A stretch of 64,000 bases of DNA from Pyrus communis. Taxonomy: Eukaryota; Streptophyta; Magnoliopsida; Rosales; Rosaceae. Shown here one piece after another: positions 22,148 through 33,487 of the stretch (position 1 is its first letter; every line of letters starts with the position of its first letter). The notes beneath the pieces are model-generated. The model was not told the DNA's origin. It saw only the letters and a list, made by a program, of their open reading frames with translations, and made no database searches. Position numbers and translations under genes: made by a program. The stretch covers positions 7,864,238 through 7,928,237 of the forward strand of contig NC_084803.1 of assembly GCF_963583255.1 (NCBI RefSeq), read 5' to 3'.

Positions 22148-24056
22148 CTAGGCAATTCTAAGGTTAATTCTCCTAAGCCAAACGGAGTGCAGTATCATAT
22201 GAAACACATCAAACCTCTTAGCCGGTTGGTTCAACTCAAAATGTTTCCTCACAACCCTCAAATTCTCCACCAGCCTCCCATACTTCTCCTCCGGAACACC
22301 CATCAGCACCTCCTTCAGCCGCGAAATCTCCGAAACCTCAACCTTAACCGAAAACGCCTCCCACCTCAGCACGTCGCTAAACGGAAGCGCATAGTGCTCC
22401 GATAGAATCACCGGCACGCACTCGGCATAAATGGCCTCAACAATTCTAGGGCTGGCCACTTCATACCCGCTAGGGCACAGGCAAAACTTGGACTTGAGCA
22501 CCATAGAGTCGTAGTCTAGGCCTTTGGGGAGGTATTCATGAATTTGAAGGTCTTTGTCGCGGTTTTTCCAGTGAGCCAGGAGGATGGGCCTTATCGGGCC
22601 GTGGAGGCCGCCGGCGAAGAAGGCAAGGTAGGGACGCAGGGTGTTGGGCGGTGGCGGTGAGATGAGCTTGGGGGAGACTGTGCCGCCGTAGAGGTGGATT
22701 TCAGGGAGGGAAACGTCCTTTTGAGGGTTGAAGCCTTCGGAGGTGTTGGCGTTGCAGAGGACTCGGATTGATGTGTTGAAGAGAAGTGGGTTTCCTTCTG
22801 ACGCACGGGGTGCCTGAGAATATTTAGTTGGAAAAATTTCATTTAATCTCTTGTAAAATAAAAAACAATTCACTTTATCATGAAAACTAGCAAATACTTT
22901 ATGCCTCCCTTCCCCCTTCAAGTTTTTTATCTTCGGTTTGATTTCATTTTTTATCTTGACCCAATTAATCAAATATTTCAGTTTTTATTTGTTACATAAC
23001 TTTGCATATCAATCATCAAAATCAAAATGGAAAAACTATGACTCTAAGATAAGAGATGGACTTATATGAAGCCATTTCACCAGCAACATGATGTTTCGGT
23101 CCAATAATGCATTACTATGTGTAAGTTTCACTCCACATAAAAAGTCATTATTAGACTAAGACGCCACAGTTGTCTGTGAACCCGTTATATGTAAATTGTC
23201 CTCTTAAGCTAGTCCTCATGCACTTTGTCTTCTCATTGGCGCAATTTCTAATAATTAATGATAAGGATGTGAGTACGTGATAATTATTTTAGATATCAAT
23301 TTACAATTTTTAACTGAGTAACGTTAGAGATACTATCTTTTTAAACCGCGCTTTGTAAACCACAAAATGTGATTGTTGATGGTTGGTCAACTTTTTAAAA
23401 TTCTTTAAATCATTAATATTGAAATACACCCATCAACAGCCACTTTATATGTCTTACAAAATATAAATTAACAAGATGCTTTTCTAGCATCACCCTTATT
23501 ATCAACTACCAAATTTACCAACATTTCTTTTTTTATAAAGGCAATATTGAGAAAAAAAATAAAACAATGGCGTTGAATGTATAAATATAATATTCTTCAC
23601 TACGTAATTACTAATTATGATCTTTCTCAATAAATTATTTATGATAATATGAGAGTGGTATACCGATTTCTTTTTTCTTAGTTTCAAACAATTTTGGTTA
23701 ATTTATTTTCAGTAAGTTTAAAGATAATATGGAAGGGGCCATGCCAAATAGGACCCCTCCATACCAAATAGGACCTTCTTTTTTGTTTCTTTTTCTCCGT
23801 TGTGTGATGATATCTATATTGCCCAAATTTAGAAACTTCCTTAAGGTCCCAAGACTTTTCAGCCCCATTGCAGAGCACTACTAATTAGATGACCATTCCA
23901 CTTTTATACTGCCCCATGCCTCAAGTTGCAGCCACAGAAACTTCAAACCAAAACGTCATTTACATCCTTCCTACCCCATAACTATATATCCAAGCATGCC
24001 AAGAAAGTTCTCATCACCAAAGCATATCACAGAAGCAAAGCAAATCAATTAAAGGC

Positions 24057-24097
<41 letters not shown>

Positions 24098-26387
24098 TAA
24101 CCCAATCATGACAGGCGAGCATGAAGTGGTCCGCCCCAAGAGTCCTATTCCAAAAGGGGTGCCTCACAGAAACCATCCTTACATAATCGGACACAAAGTT
24201 CCTCAGAGGGGTGAGGTCGTAGGTTAAGGGCTTGTATAGGTATTTCACCATCCAAGTCACGCTAAAGGGCATGAAGTAAACATGCGCCCTCTGCGGGTTC
24301 TCGGTCTTGAACCTCCTGCCCGCTGCCCCATTCTCCATTTCGTGTATGAACCGCCCTTCGATGGAATATATGTCCTTGCATGGGCCGTCGTGGGTCATCG
24401 GTGGGTCCCCCTCCGAGTACACGTACACTTTGAATTTTTTCTCCATTTCCGTGTAGCTCCTGCAGTCCAAATGCATGCGTTGAAATACAAAAAACTTTGA
24501 AGGGTAGATGCGTCAATTCACATTCTTCCATGATTCCATGAATGCATATGATATGAAGGTAGCTTAAGCTATTAACTTCCTTAATTTAAATTGGGTACTT
24601 AATTAAACCATAGTTTAAAAGTCATAATCCTACATGTATTGCGGAATCATTGACGGCACATGTAACATCAACATTATTTAAATCCTACTCCTAATTCTGA
24701 ATCATGGCATAATCATAAATGCTTTTATCGATTACACCAATTATAACTCATAGATGTTAATAAATTTTACGAGTAAATTAATGTTAGAGACACCGAACTT
24801 TTTAGATTAACTTTCAAAATACTAACTGATGTGACTGTGTACATCACGCTTTAGACTATATTTATTCACATAATATACTAAATTCAACCAAAATTGAATA
24901 AGTTGATTTCTCTAACAATAGACTAACTTGTACTAAAAATTAGTACACTAACTATAAATTACATGTATGAAGATAAAGTCAACCAAATTTGATTGGATGG
25001 AAGAGTTAAATTTCAATTAGCAAAGAGTAATGTTAGGGAGACTAAATTTGTAGACAAAATTTTGAAAACTAAAGGATATAAAAGTTGATGGTTGGTTTAT
25101 TACTTAAATGTTGATAAACATGCTTATTCCTATTGATGATACATCATTTAATTTTCAAATTTAATTTTCCTAACATTACCCATTAGCAAATGAATAAATA
25201 TAAAAGGAATGCCCACATGTATACTCGCCTAGTCCAGGATAAATTTTTCCAGGTTCCGGAAACACTAGGCGAGCTGGTGTTCCCCACAAATAAAGGATTA
25301 ACACATGGTCATAACAATCATCATCCAACACCTGGCAAAAAAATTATCTTAATTAATACGTTTCGGCTTCGCAGAACTTGTTAATCCTTTATTTGTGGGG
25401 AACACGGAACCCAGAAAAATTTATCTCCAGTTCATGACTCCCCTCTTTTTCAGCAGCAATCGAGTATACGGGGGAGTGAGTATGTGGTACGATGCAGAAC
25501 ACAAATGAGTGCGCACTCCACACCCCTATGCCGCACCCTATAGCTACCCAAAAGGTGCCTTTCAAGCAAAGCATGCAGTTTAACAGCTTTATATTTAATT
25601 AATACGACGATCAATTTTCCAGAGATGTTCAGTTTTTTCTTTTTATTTTAATTACTAATTTGATCGGAAAAGGAAATTATGAAACGAATTAAGAAGGCGG
25701 CTTAGGCTAGCTTACTGATAAAACGCGCCGGGATTACGATACACGACTGATCCACCGGGAAATAGTACGTCGTCGTTTGGTGTTGACGAACTGTTCGGAC
25801 TCGAAGCTGCTCTGCGAATCGAAGCTCGCGCTCGGGCGAGTCCCTGCTCCAGCTTTTGCTCTCCGCTCGCTTTCCTTTTGGGGATTTTGTGTCTCTGTGA
25901 TCGATCGTTTCAGAGAGTAACAAAATATTAAATTAAATTACTGATTTCAAAGTTTCAGAAATAACAGTTTTAATGTCGGAAGCAGAAAAATGAGCTAGCT
26001 AAAAACTACAGAAAATTAAAATGCAAAAGTTAGGAGAAAAACCTGATTCAATGGCGGTTCAAATTCTTGACTGGACGATAAATTGACGAAACTTACTAGT
26101 GACGTCTGATTTACGAAGTCGTTGCTGTGAAATCGTTGAATAGTACTGGATGGATCATCCGAGATGGCGAGGCGATGATACGCTCCCTTGAGCTTGCTTC
26201 GGAGCTGCACCACCGGAATCCATAAAGGAGTGTACCGATCTTGTTTGGAGTCGGATATTATCACCGGAGAATCGAAATGGTGGCCGCAGATCACCACGAC
26301 GGTGATGATCGACGAAATGCAGAAACAAAGCAGTACGGACGCAGAGGAGTACTTCGCATGGAAGCTCTTCATCTCAATTAGTATCAA
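22148..26387 (-). CDS. Exostosin-family glycosyltransferase (GT47), copy A
   Basis: Four exons, read on the minus strand: 26387-26043, 25894-25716, 24459-24102 and 22813-22148, giving 515 aa; an internal Met at 26372 is an alternative start. A short N terminus precedes a signal anchor (about residues 10-35), as in Golgi type II glycosyltransferases. A stem with a charged stretch (GLARARASIRRAAS) follows. The exostosin domain runs from about YTEMEKKFKVYVY to the C terminus and includes HPFWNRTLGADHFMLACHDW, LCNANTSEGF and [19 protein letters not shown]. Plant GT47 members build xyloglucan, xylan, pectin and other glycans; the donor and acceptor of this one are unknown. It resembles the At5g03795-like group. 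A (CT)n tract follows the intron 3 donor, and intron 2 holds a palindromic element. Confidence 0.92.
24061..24094. repeat. (GA)n microsatellite beside the GT47-A intron 3 donor
   Basis: A perfect GA run, read as CT on the gene strand, starting only about 8 bases into intron 3. Confidence 0.95.
25239..25427. repeat. Long inverted repeat in GT47-A intron 2
   Basis: A 25-bp segment starting GTTCCCCACAAATAAAGG (25279-25303) recurs as an exact reverse complement at 25379-25403. The homology continues outward, with a gap, through GATAAATTTTT on the left and its complement on the right. The spacer is about 75 bases. This fits a fold-back element or a local inverted duplication. Confidence 0.85.
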
Positions 26388-27424
26388 GCGCTTCTCTATT
26401 TTGACTTTCTCTCTCTAGAGGAATTGAATCGACTGTTTGGATGCCAAGAATTTTTATTTTCCGAGAAAATATTGATATTTCTCGCGCTTTCTTTCTCTCT
26501 TTCTGTTTGTGGCTCTTTGAATATTTGAAGCAGAGGAAGGGAAGAACGTGAAGTGTACGAGCGTAGAATTTTACGGATTTAGCCCTCGACGGTAAAGAGA
26601 GAGAAGCCGATCATCTGCTGGCGGGTTGACCGTGCACGTGACTAGAAGTGTAAAAGTCATGGTTGGTTCGAACGCTTCATAACTAATTTTTCCCTCCAAA
26701 TTTCCAACTTTGTGGAGTTAATGATTTTGCTTCTACTTTCCTTCCCAAATCAGCCAAGTATGGGAAAGACCGTTGATGGATTGAGCCCACATTGTGGGAC
26801 CCATTAGATCAATGGTTCCCTCTAAGAGAAGGACGGAAAACGACTTATATATAACGGTTTACCATCATGTGATATTTTATGGTGTAATAATATATTGTCA
26901 CGTGTCAGTTTTTTTTTAGATAATAATACATTATTGGGTCAGACACTACAGTGTACGTTGATCGATGGACCTGTTCTATCTAAATTGCTCTACTAGTGTA
27001 AGTACAATTTAATCTAGTGAGATTTTGTAATTAGTACTTTCTTATATGGTAACTTGTTTTTCATTTGTTAATTCACTTAACATATTTACACATGGAACAC
27101 TATAAGATGTAAACAATGCCAAATATTTAGTTTGAAAATAAAAGTTGGGGTCAGCTAGGCTTTGGCATGAATCATACAAGTTTGCACGTTTTACTTAATT
27201 AAAATTCAAATCGTTTGTTTTTTATTCAAGTCATCTAAATTCTTCGGAATTTAAAGTTAGTTTGAAGCCTTCTAGTTGTTGTATATAAAATTATAAACAG
27301 TGTTTTTAGAGATCTTTCAGGGATGCTGCCGCATACCGTCCTTGCATGCACGAGTGATATTAGTCGGCAAAACTAGCAGCGCATTAGAAGGAAAGAAATC
27401 ATATCTTTCTTCATTGTTTTTGGA
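26388..27424. other. Upstream flank of GT47-A
   Basis: This should contain the promoter and leader of GT47-A (minus strand), with CT/GA-rich sequence near 26400-26520. CACGTGAC near 26635-26641 and CACGTGTC near 26900-26906 contain G-box/ABRE-like cores. No gene is supported. Confidence 0.4.
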
Positions 27425-27429
27425 GTAAT

Positions 27430-28895
27430 TTTCACATCCCAGATCGGTTTCGTCGTAGTACGATATTATCCGCTTTACGCCTCAACCACGTCCTCACGGT
27501 TTTGTTTCTGGGAATTCACGCGAGAACTTCCCAGTGGGTCACCCATCCTGGGATTGCTCTCGTCCGAACTCACTTAACTTCGAAGTTCCGATAGAACCCG
27601 AAGCCAGTGAGCTCCCAAAAGGCCTCGTGCTATATGGAGGTGGGCATGTACATGTAAGGCACATCACCCCCTCTCTGTTGATCGATGTGGGATGTTACAA
27701 TCCACCCCTCTTAGAGACCCGATGTCTTCGTCGGCACATTCGCACCACACGGAAAAATGACTCTGATACCATTCTGTCACATCCTAATCTTGACTCCGTC
27801 GTAGCATGATATTGTTCGCTTTGGGCCCCGACCACGCCCTCATGATTTTGTTTTTGGGAACTCACACGAGAACTTCCCAGTAGGTCACCTATCCTAAGAT
27901 TACTCTCGCCCGAACTCGCTTAACTTTGGAGTTCCAATGAAACCCGAAGCCAGTGAGCTCCCAAAAGGCCTCGGCTATATGGAGGTGGGCATGTACATAT
28001 AAGGAACATCACCCCGTTTTCGTTGGTTGATGTGGGATGTTACAATCCACTCCCCTTAGGAGCCTGACGTCCTCGCCGACACACTCTCACCGAATGACAG
28101 AGTGGCTCTGATACCATTCTGTCACATCCTAGTCCCGACTCCGCCGTAGCACGATATTGTCCGCTTTGGACCCCGGCCACGCCCTCACGGTTTTATTCCT
28201 GGGAACTCACCCGAGAACTTCCCAGTAGGTCACCCATCCTGGGATTGCTCTCGCCCGAACTCGCTTAACTTCGGAGTTTTGATAAAACCCAAAGCCAGTG
28301 AGTTCCCAAAATGCCTCGTGCTATATGGAGGTGGGTATGTACATATAAGGCACATCACCCTCACAATTTTGTTTCTGAGAACTCACACGAGAACTTCCCA
28401 GTGGGTCACCCATCCTGAGATTGCTCTCGCCCGAACTCGCTTAACTTCGAAGTTCCAATGAAGCTCCCAAAAGGTCTCGTGCTATATAGAAGTGGGCATG
28501 TACATATAAGGTACATCACACCCTCTCCGTTGGTCGATGTGGAATGTTACAATCCACCTCCCTCAGGGGCCCAACGTCTTCGTCCGCACACTCGCACTGA
28601 ACGACATAATGACTTTGATACTATTATGTCATATCCCAGACCGGCTCCGCAGTAGCACGATATTATCCGCTTTAGGCCCCGATCACGCCCTCGCAGTTTT
28701 GTTTCTAAGAACTCAGGCGAAAACTTCCCAGTGGGTCACCCATCATGGGATTGCTCTCACTCGAACTCGTTAACTTCAGAGTTCCGATGGAACCCAAAGC
28801 CAATGAGTTCCCAAAAGGCCTCGTGCTATATGGAGGTGGGCATGTACATATAAGGCACATCACCCCCTCTCCGTTGGTCGATGTGGGATGTTACA
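27430..28895 (-). mobile_element. Cassandra TRIM retrotransposon array: five LTRs, three internal regions
   Basis: On the minus strand each LTR starts TGTAACATCCCACATCGA and ends near GGATGTGACA. It contains a 5S rRNA-like block (GAACTCCGAAGTTAAGCGAG through GAGAGCAATCCCAGGATG) with the pol III internal promoter region, the defining trait of Cassandra. LTRs lie at 27430-27699, 27775-28044, 28120-28360 (truncated), 28361-28551 (truncated, fused to the previous) and 28627-28895. Three 75-base internal regions (27700-27774, 28045-28119, 28552-28626) each carry the primer-binding site TGGTATCAGAGC or a mutated form of it, complementary to initiator tRNA-Met. GTAAT flanks the whole array on both sides (27425-27429 and 28896-28900). 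No protein is encoded, as expected for this non-autonomous family. Confidence 0.93.
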
Positions 28896-28897
28896 GT

Positions 28898-29190
28898 AAT
28901 GCTATTCATATCATATTTTTATATCACATTTCTATACCACCTTACGTGACATTTGATATGGACAGCCACATCATTTGACAAATTTGCAAAATCCAAGAAA
29001 AGGAAGGAGAAATACTCCTCGTATACCATAATCATCATTTAATTAACTAGTTTTCCTTAATTATTAGTTTATTAAATAATGAACCTAATTAAAAATCTGA
29101 TTAATTCAAATTATGTGGCTGTCCACATCAAATGCCACCTAAAGTGGTATGAAAATATGGTACAAAAATATGGTATGAATTGGATAAGGG
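28898..29190. mobile_element. MITE with about 70-bp inverted arms
   Basis: The left arm (about 28898-28975, containing TTTGATATGGACAGCCACAT) is an imperfect reverse complement of the right arm (about 29115-29190, containing TGTGGCTGTCCACATCAAAT). The middle is AT-rich. The adjacent Cassandra array sits at its left edge. Confidence 0.7.
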
Positions 29191-30040
29191 TTTTGGTTGT
29201 TTTTGCTGCATCAAGCATCATTTGAGAGCAAACATTTTTAGCAACCCTGAGTGAAGAGAGCCATTTTTTATCTTCAAAAAAAATCAGTTTGTTATTCTTG
29301 TGTTTTATTGAGAAATTTTTATTTTTTTACTTACTGATTTTTCATGCACTTTAATTTAAAATCAATTAAAATGTGTCTTGTGATTTTTTTACTTGGTTGA
29401 TTTCAAATATTATTTCATCATACATACATTATGTATGATTACCTTCCTAGAACTTTCATTTTATAACAGTGAGAAGGGAAAAAATATTGTCAACTAGAAG
29501 CCAAATAAAATTTCAAAAAAAAATGGAGATTGCAGAGTGGAATGAAGGAGGAGATTGTGTGTGAATGGGAGGAGAAAGGAGATGGCGTGGAGAATGGAGT
29601 GTGAAAGAATAAGTGTGGTATAAAAGTCATGGCATAATCCGAGACGATTTTGGTGGGGAGCGATCGGCCGAACAGGGTCTAAAATTAAAGGGGTCTCTAA
29701 ACAAAATTGTGTTTTATTAATTAGTAGAGATAATAATATTTAGAAGTGATAATTAGCGTGAGTTTTAAAGTTTGTTTCAGTTTTAGTTATTGATTTCTAG
29801 CATCAATATATTGTAAAAATATTTTGGAAGACAATCTTAAGAAGGGCCCCTTTATAAATTTTTCAACAGAGGCCCTGAAATCTCAAAGACAGTCTATACA
29901 TAATAATATGGTAATAATAGCATTACCCCACAATAAATGAGAAAACCCTGATCATCCATGCATCAGAAAATAAAACTCTCTTTATCCACAAAAAATTTAA
30001 ACAAGAAGAAATAGAATAAAAATTACATTTGTAAGGGCTA
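29191..30040. other. Intergenic region
   Basis: AT-rich and without a supported gene. A GA-rich patch at 29520-29610 and a stretch near 29640-29890 look like degraded repeat sequence. Confidence 0.4.
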
Positions 30041-30327
30041 TCAAGAGGACGAATCGAAGCATTTTGTAGCATTGAAATTACCACGACCAACAGATGTTCG
30101 CATTGAAAAAGATCTTGTCATCAAAGGAACCATTAACATGTAGTCCAAATTTGTAGTGTAAGGTCTCTCACCAAGGAAGAACTTAAATAATTTGGCCTGA
30201 ATAGCAAGTTGCAAGTGAATACTAAACACGTCGGCAGCAGTCTCAGATTTAAACTTGGAAAGTTGATCACGTTCCCCGAACCCTACAAAATATTGTTGCC
30301 CCCGAATGATTATATTCTGTAAGATGG

Positions 30328-32274
30328 TGTTGACTCTAAAAAATACCAAGCCTATGTGCGTCATTCGGTTGTGTGTGGGGCGTGCCAACTCATCGGCCAG
30401 GGAGTAATTATGTTGATGTGGCGTTGGGTGCACTGCTAACTTCTTGATCTCACGACTGCGGCCGAGGAAGGAACACGTCTATGCCTTCGGGTTCTAGAGC
30501 CTGAAGTCACAAATCGTCGATGCCGGGTACGATCTCGGTAATTATATTCATGAGAGTATAAGTACGCCGAACTCGTATCAGACTGTACAGACACAAATAC
30601 TCAAAAGAGATAAATGTCTTGATTGTAAATGTGGTTCGGCTATCAGAATGCTGAACTCTAAATATACTTGCAAATATCCAATCATAAAATAAAACTCGAC
30701 TTTCAATGTGTCGAGCCTAGTAAGCTGGTAACACCTCACTTCGCCGAGAAGGCTGATGAGATGACTTCTACCAACAAAGACTCGAAAATCCTTGTTGACC
30801 TAGACTTGAATAAATAACCATTCGATCTCGAAGTAGTGATGTCTATCCAAACTGAAAGAGCTCCCTAGTCGGCTAATTCTACGGCTCTAGTGCTGTCTAT
30901 GCAAACTGAAGATGTCACCGGTTACCTTCACAGTGTTGTTTATCCAAACTGAAGATGTGTTGGCAAAAAGAAAGGGAAGAAGAAAAAATCTCAAGGTTGT
31001 TGAGAAGCTTTATGCAAGGCAATTTATGTATTGATTTCAAGAGACCCTGAATGATGCATTCCCATCTCTATTTATAGCAGCGAACCCCCTTATGGTCGAG
31101 CTAGAAATTTACTTGGATTAGAACTCCCCAACCCAATCTGATCAGGTTTCAGCTAATCCTAACCCCTATAGGACTTTGAACCAAGCTCCTTAACGAACCA
31201 GATTCATCCCCTAAGAGCAGCTCCATCGAAGCTGATAGCCCAATAGACTGGCTCTCAAACAGTGCCAAAACGCCCGAGTAATAAGGTCTAGCCCAAGCTG
31301 GCGATTGAGCCCGATGGGGCCCGTGGAGAATCGCTGGCCCGAGAGCTCGGAGTGGGTATTATGCAAGGATGACGTCAGGGCGATGTTAGCTCATCCCTAT
31401 TAGCTTTCTGCTTCTTCTTCCTCCTCACCTTCGATTTGCAGATGTCCCAGGCCTCCATTTTACCATCCTCAGCTTTCAAACCCATTTCTCACAAACCCTA
31501 AAACAATCAAATCCAAATACCATCAAACACCCAAACCCACCACCTTCCCACCCATGCAGAACCACCCAGAACGGCCTCTATCCGCCATCGACACAACCCA
31601 CCAAAATCCCTGAAATTTCCAAACTTTACAAAAACCCAACAGAATTTAGAGGAAAAAATGACGACCCAGCTGAGAAAACAGCTAAATCTTGCGGAAAACA
31701 GATCAAATTCGACAAACCCTTGAAGCGAAATCAATCAGCTCGACGAACCCTTTTGCTATTTTATTTGTTGGGATTGTTGCCTTTCTGATTTTATTTTATT
31801 TTATTTTTTCTGAAAATTAAGACTAACGGGTTTTTCTTGGTTGACTTGATACATTAATGTTAAAACTTGAAACTTTCACACTTCCCATTTGAATTAATGT
31901 AAGAATTGGTGAAAGATCGATTATTTAATTAAAAAAATACTAATATTTTGTTGCCTATTGCCAAGGCTATTCAGTGTAGGGGTGGAGATGCAAAAGATAG
32001 TTACTGTTCAGTAAGGGCAGTTATTGTTCACTGGGTGGATTCAATAGTGAATAGCCCTAGGGGGCCTTTGCAACGTTGGAGTTGCTCTAATTCTAAGCAT
32101 CCATAACTTTAAGACTTCTTGTTGCAATAGGGTTTGACTACCTCACCCTTATCTAAACCAGTTCTCTTCGTAATAGGATTTGGCCAACCTTAACTAGACA
32201 GCCCATGTCAAGATTTTAGATGAATGTTACAGGACCGAGAACAACTATAAACTAAGCTATTTTGGGCCCAAACA
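30328..32274. mobile_element. Probable solo LTR inserted in the NHL pseudogene
   Basis: Read on +, it starts TGTTGACTC and ends GGGCCCAAACA, so it has TG...CA termini. It is flanked by GATGG on both sides (30323-30327 and 32275-32279). The interrupted NHL sequence resumes exactly across it. No gag-pol frame or second LTR is visible, so a solo LTR of about 1.07 kb is likely once the nested element is removed. Confidence 0.75.
31215..32087. mobile_element. PIF/Harbinger-like non-autonomous element nested in the solo LTR
   Basis: Ends GAGCAGCTCCATCG and CGTTGGAGTTGCTC are near-perfect inverted repeats. TAA flanks both sides (31212-31214 and 32088-32090), the three-base duplication of PIF/Harbinger elements. 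The body (873 bp) has no transposase frame. Confidence 0.7.
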
Positions 32275-32635
32275 GATGGTGGTGTTCTTGTGGCCCTGAT
32301 GAAACGGTACTATCGAGCTGCTCAAAGTCGAAACCGAAAACGTCGTCTCTTGGTAGTGTGCAGTTAATTACTTGGATGCCAAGGTAGTCTACGTAGCCCG
32401 TTTGTCAGGGTTTCTGATTGTGATGCCGAGGTTAAGGTTGTAGTACAGAGTGTTGTTGGTGGCAGTTGTGTAGTTGAACTCGGTCAGAGACGCTATATTT
32501 GGGATTTTCCACCGAAGCTAAAAATTCAAGGGGTATGGCCAAGATTAAAAAACATATGAAGACGGCGAAGAGTGAGAGGAGTAGCCATTCTATTAGTGTG
32601 GGTCGTTTCTCCGGTGCGTAGTTTCCAGAGGACAT

Positions 32636-33487
32636 AGTATATGGCTGAAGGCTGACGAAAAGGCAAGAAACTTTGTAGTATAACGTTTCAGTTAGAGAAC
32701 TCTGATCTCTTGATACAAAGGACAAGAGCAAAAGGAAAGAGTCTGGGATTCCTTTTTGTTTAGGGACAACCTAATTGAATAGGATTCCTCATTGTTTACA
32801 GATAGCTTGATAATAGGATTGGGTCCTGGGTTTTCCGTTTGGGCCATATTTCATACAAGTTTTTTTGTTTTTGGTGCCTTTTATTCATTACAAATTAAGT
32901 CATTGAATTTCTAAAGTACTAAGTTTTTTTTTTCTAAAGTCTAACCTTATGATGAAGGCCTTACGTGGGGGAAAAGAAAAGAAAAAAAGCTCATTTATTC
33001 AATCCTTCCATAATGTATTAGAGTTAGTACAACCTTCACCGACAAATTTCAAGTCAAATATATAATTTTATAACTTTTAACTTCGACGAGATTAAACTTA
33101 TATCTAGTTCACACTTACCTGCAAAATATGAGAGCCCATAGTGAAATATAATCATCGAAAGTATGGTAATCAATTGAAGGTAAATGACCTAAAACGTACA
33201 AATGCACGTACGGTGTTGCAATAACTTTTCAATTTTCCGCAAAAATTGTTGGTTGCCTATCACAAATTTTGCGATCAATATTTCTTGTTTTTCCACGTTG
33301 CTAATTAAATAACTAATATTCTCTAAAAAAAATTTTAAATAACTAATGCAGCGCAGTTGTTTGCGAGATAGTACAAAATTTATTTACTCAAAAACACAAT
33401 TGTACAAATTCTAGCATAATTGTACAATAACAAACCCCGCCCCGCCCCCCCCCCCCCCCCCCCCCCCCCCCCAAAACTTAATTGGCA
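32636..33487. other. Intergenic region and GT47-B 3' flank
   Basis: No gene is supported. It is AT-rich apart from a C homopolymer near the right end. The part next to 33487 should hold the 3' UTR of GT47-B. Confidence 0.45.
33445..33472. repeat. C homopolymer (28 bases) 16 bases past the GT47-B stop
   Basis: In the GT47-B transcript this reads as a 28-base G run in the 3' UTR, starting 16 bases after the TGA. It is preceded on + by GC-rich CCCCGCCCCG. Confidence 0.95.

Larger units (their letters stand above)
30041..32635 (-). pseudogene. NDR1/HIN1-like (NHL, LEA_2 domain) pseudogene split by a retroelement
   Basis: The 5' part (32635 down to 32275) begins MSSGNYAPEKRPTLIEW, followed by a membrane segment (about residues 18-36). 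It then continues in shifting frames through NNTLYYNLNLGITIRNPDK and FHQGHKNTT, the conserved NHL body. At least three frame changes and a stop are needed. The 3' part (30327 down to 30041) resumes with LQNIIIRGQQYFVGF and KSETAADVFSIHLQL and ends NFNATKCFDSS, the typical NHL C terminus. The 1947 bases between the parts are an inserted element with a target duplication. NHL proteins are membrane-anchored and linked to defence; this copy cannot make one. Confidence 0.78.

Noticed and set aside
27521..27620. A functional 5S rRNA gene
   Set aside because: Only part of 5S is matched, with several changes and without the normal ends; the context is a Cassandra LTR.
27534..28978. Several open frames of 60-91 codons with repeated sequence such as LVLYGGGHVHIRHIT
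   Set aside because: They are translations of the Cassandra LTRs, which encode no protein.
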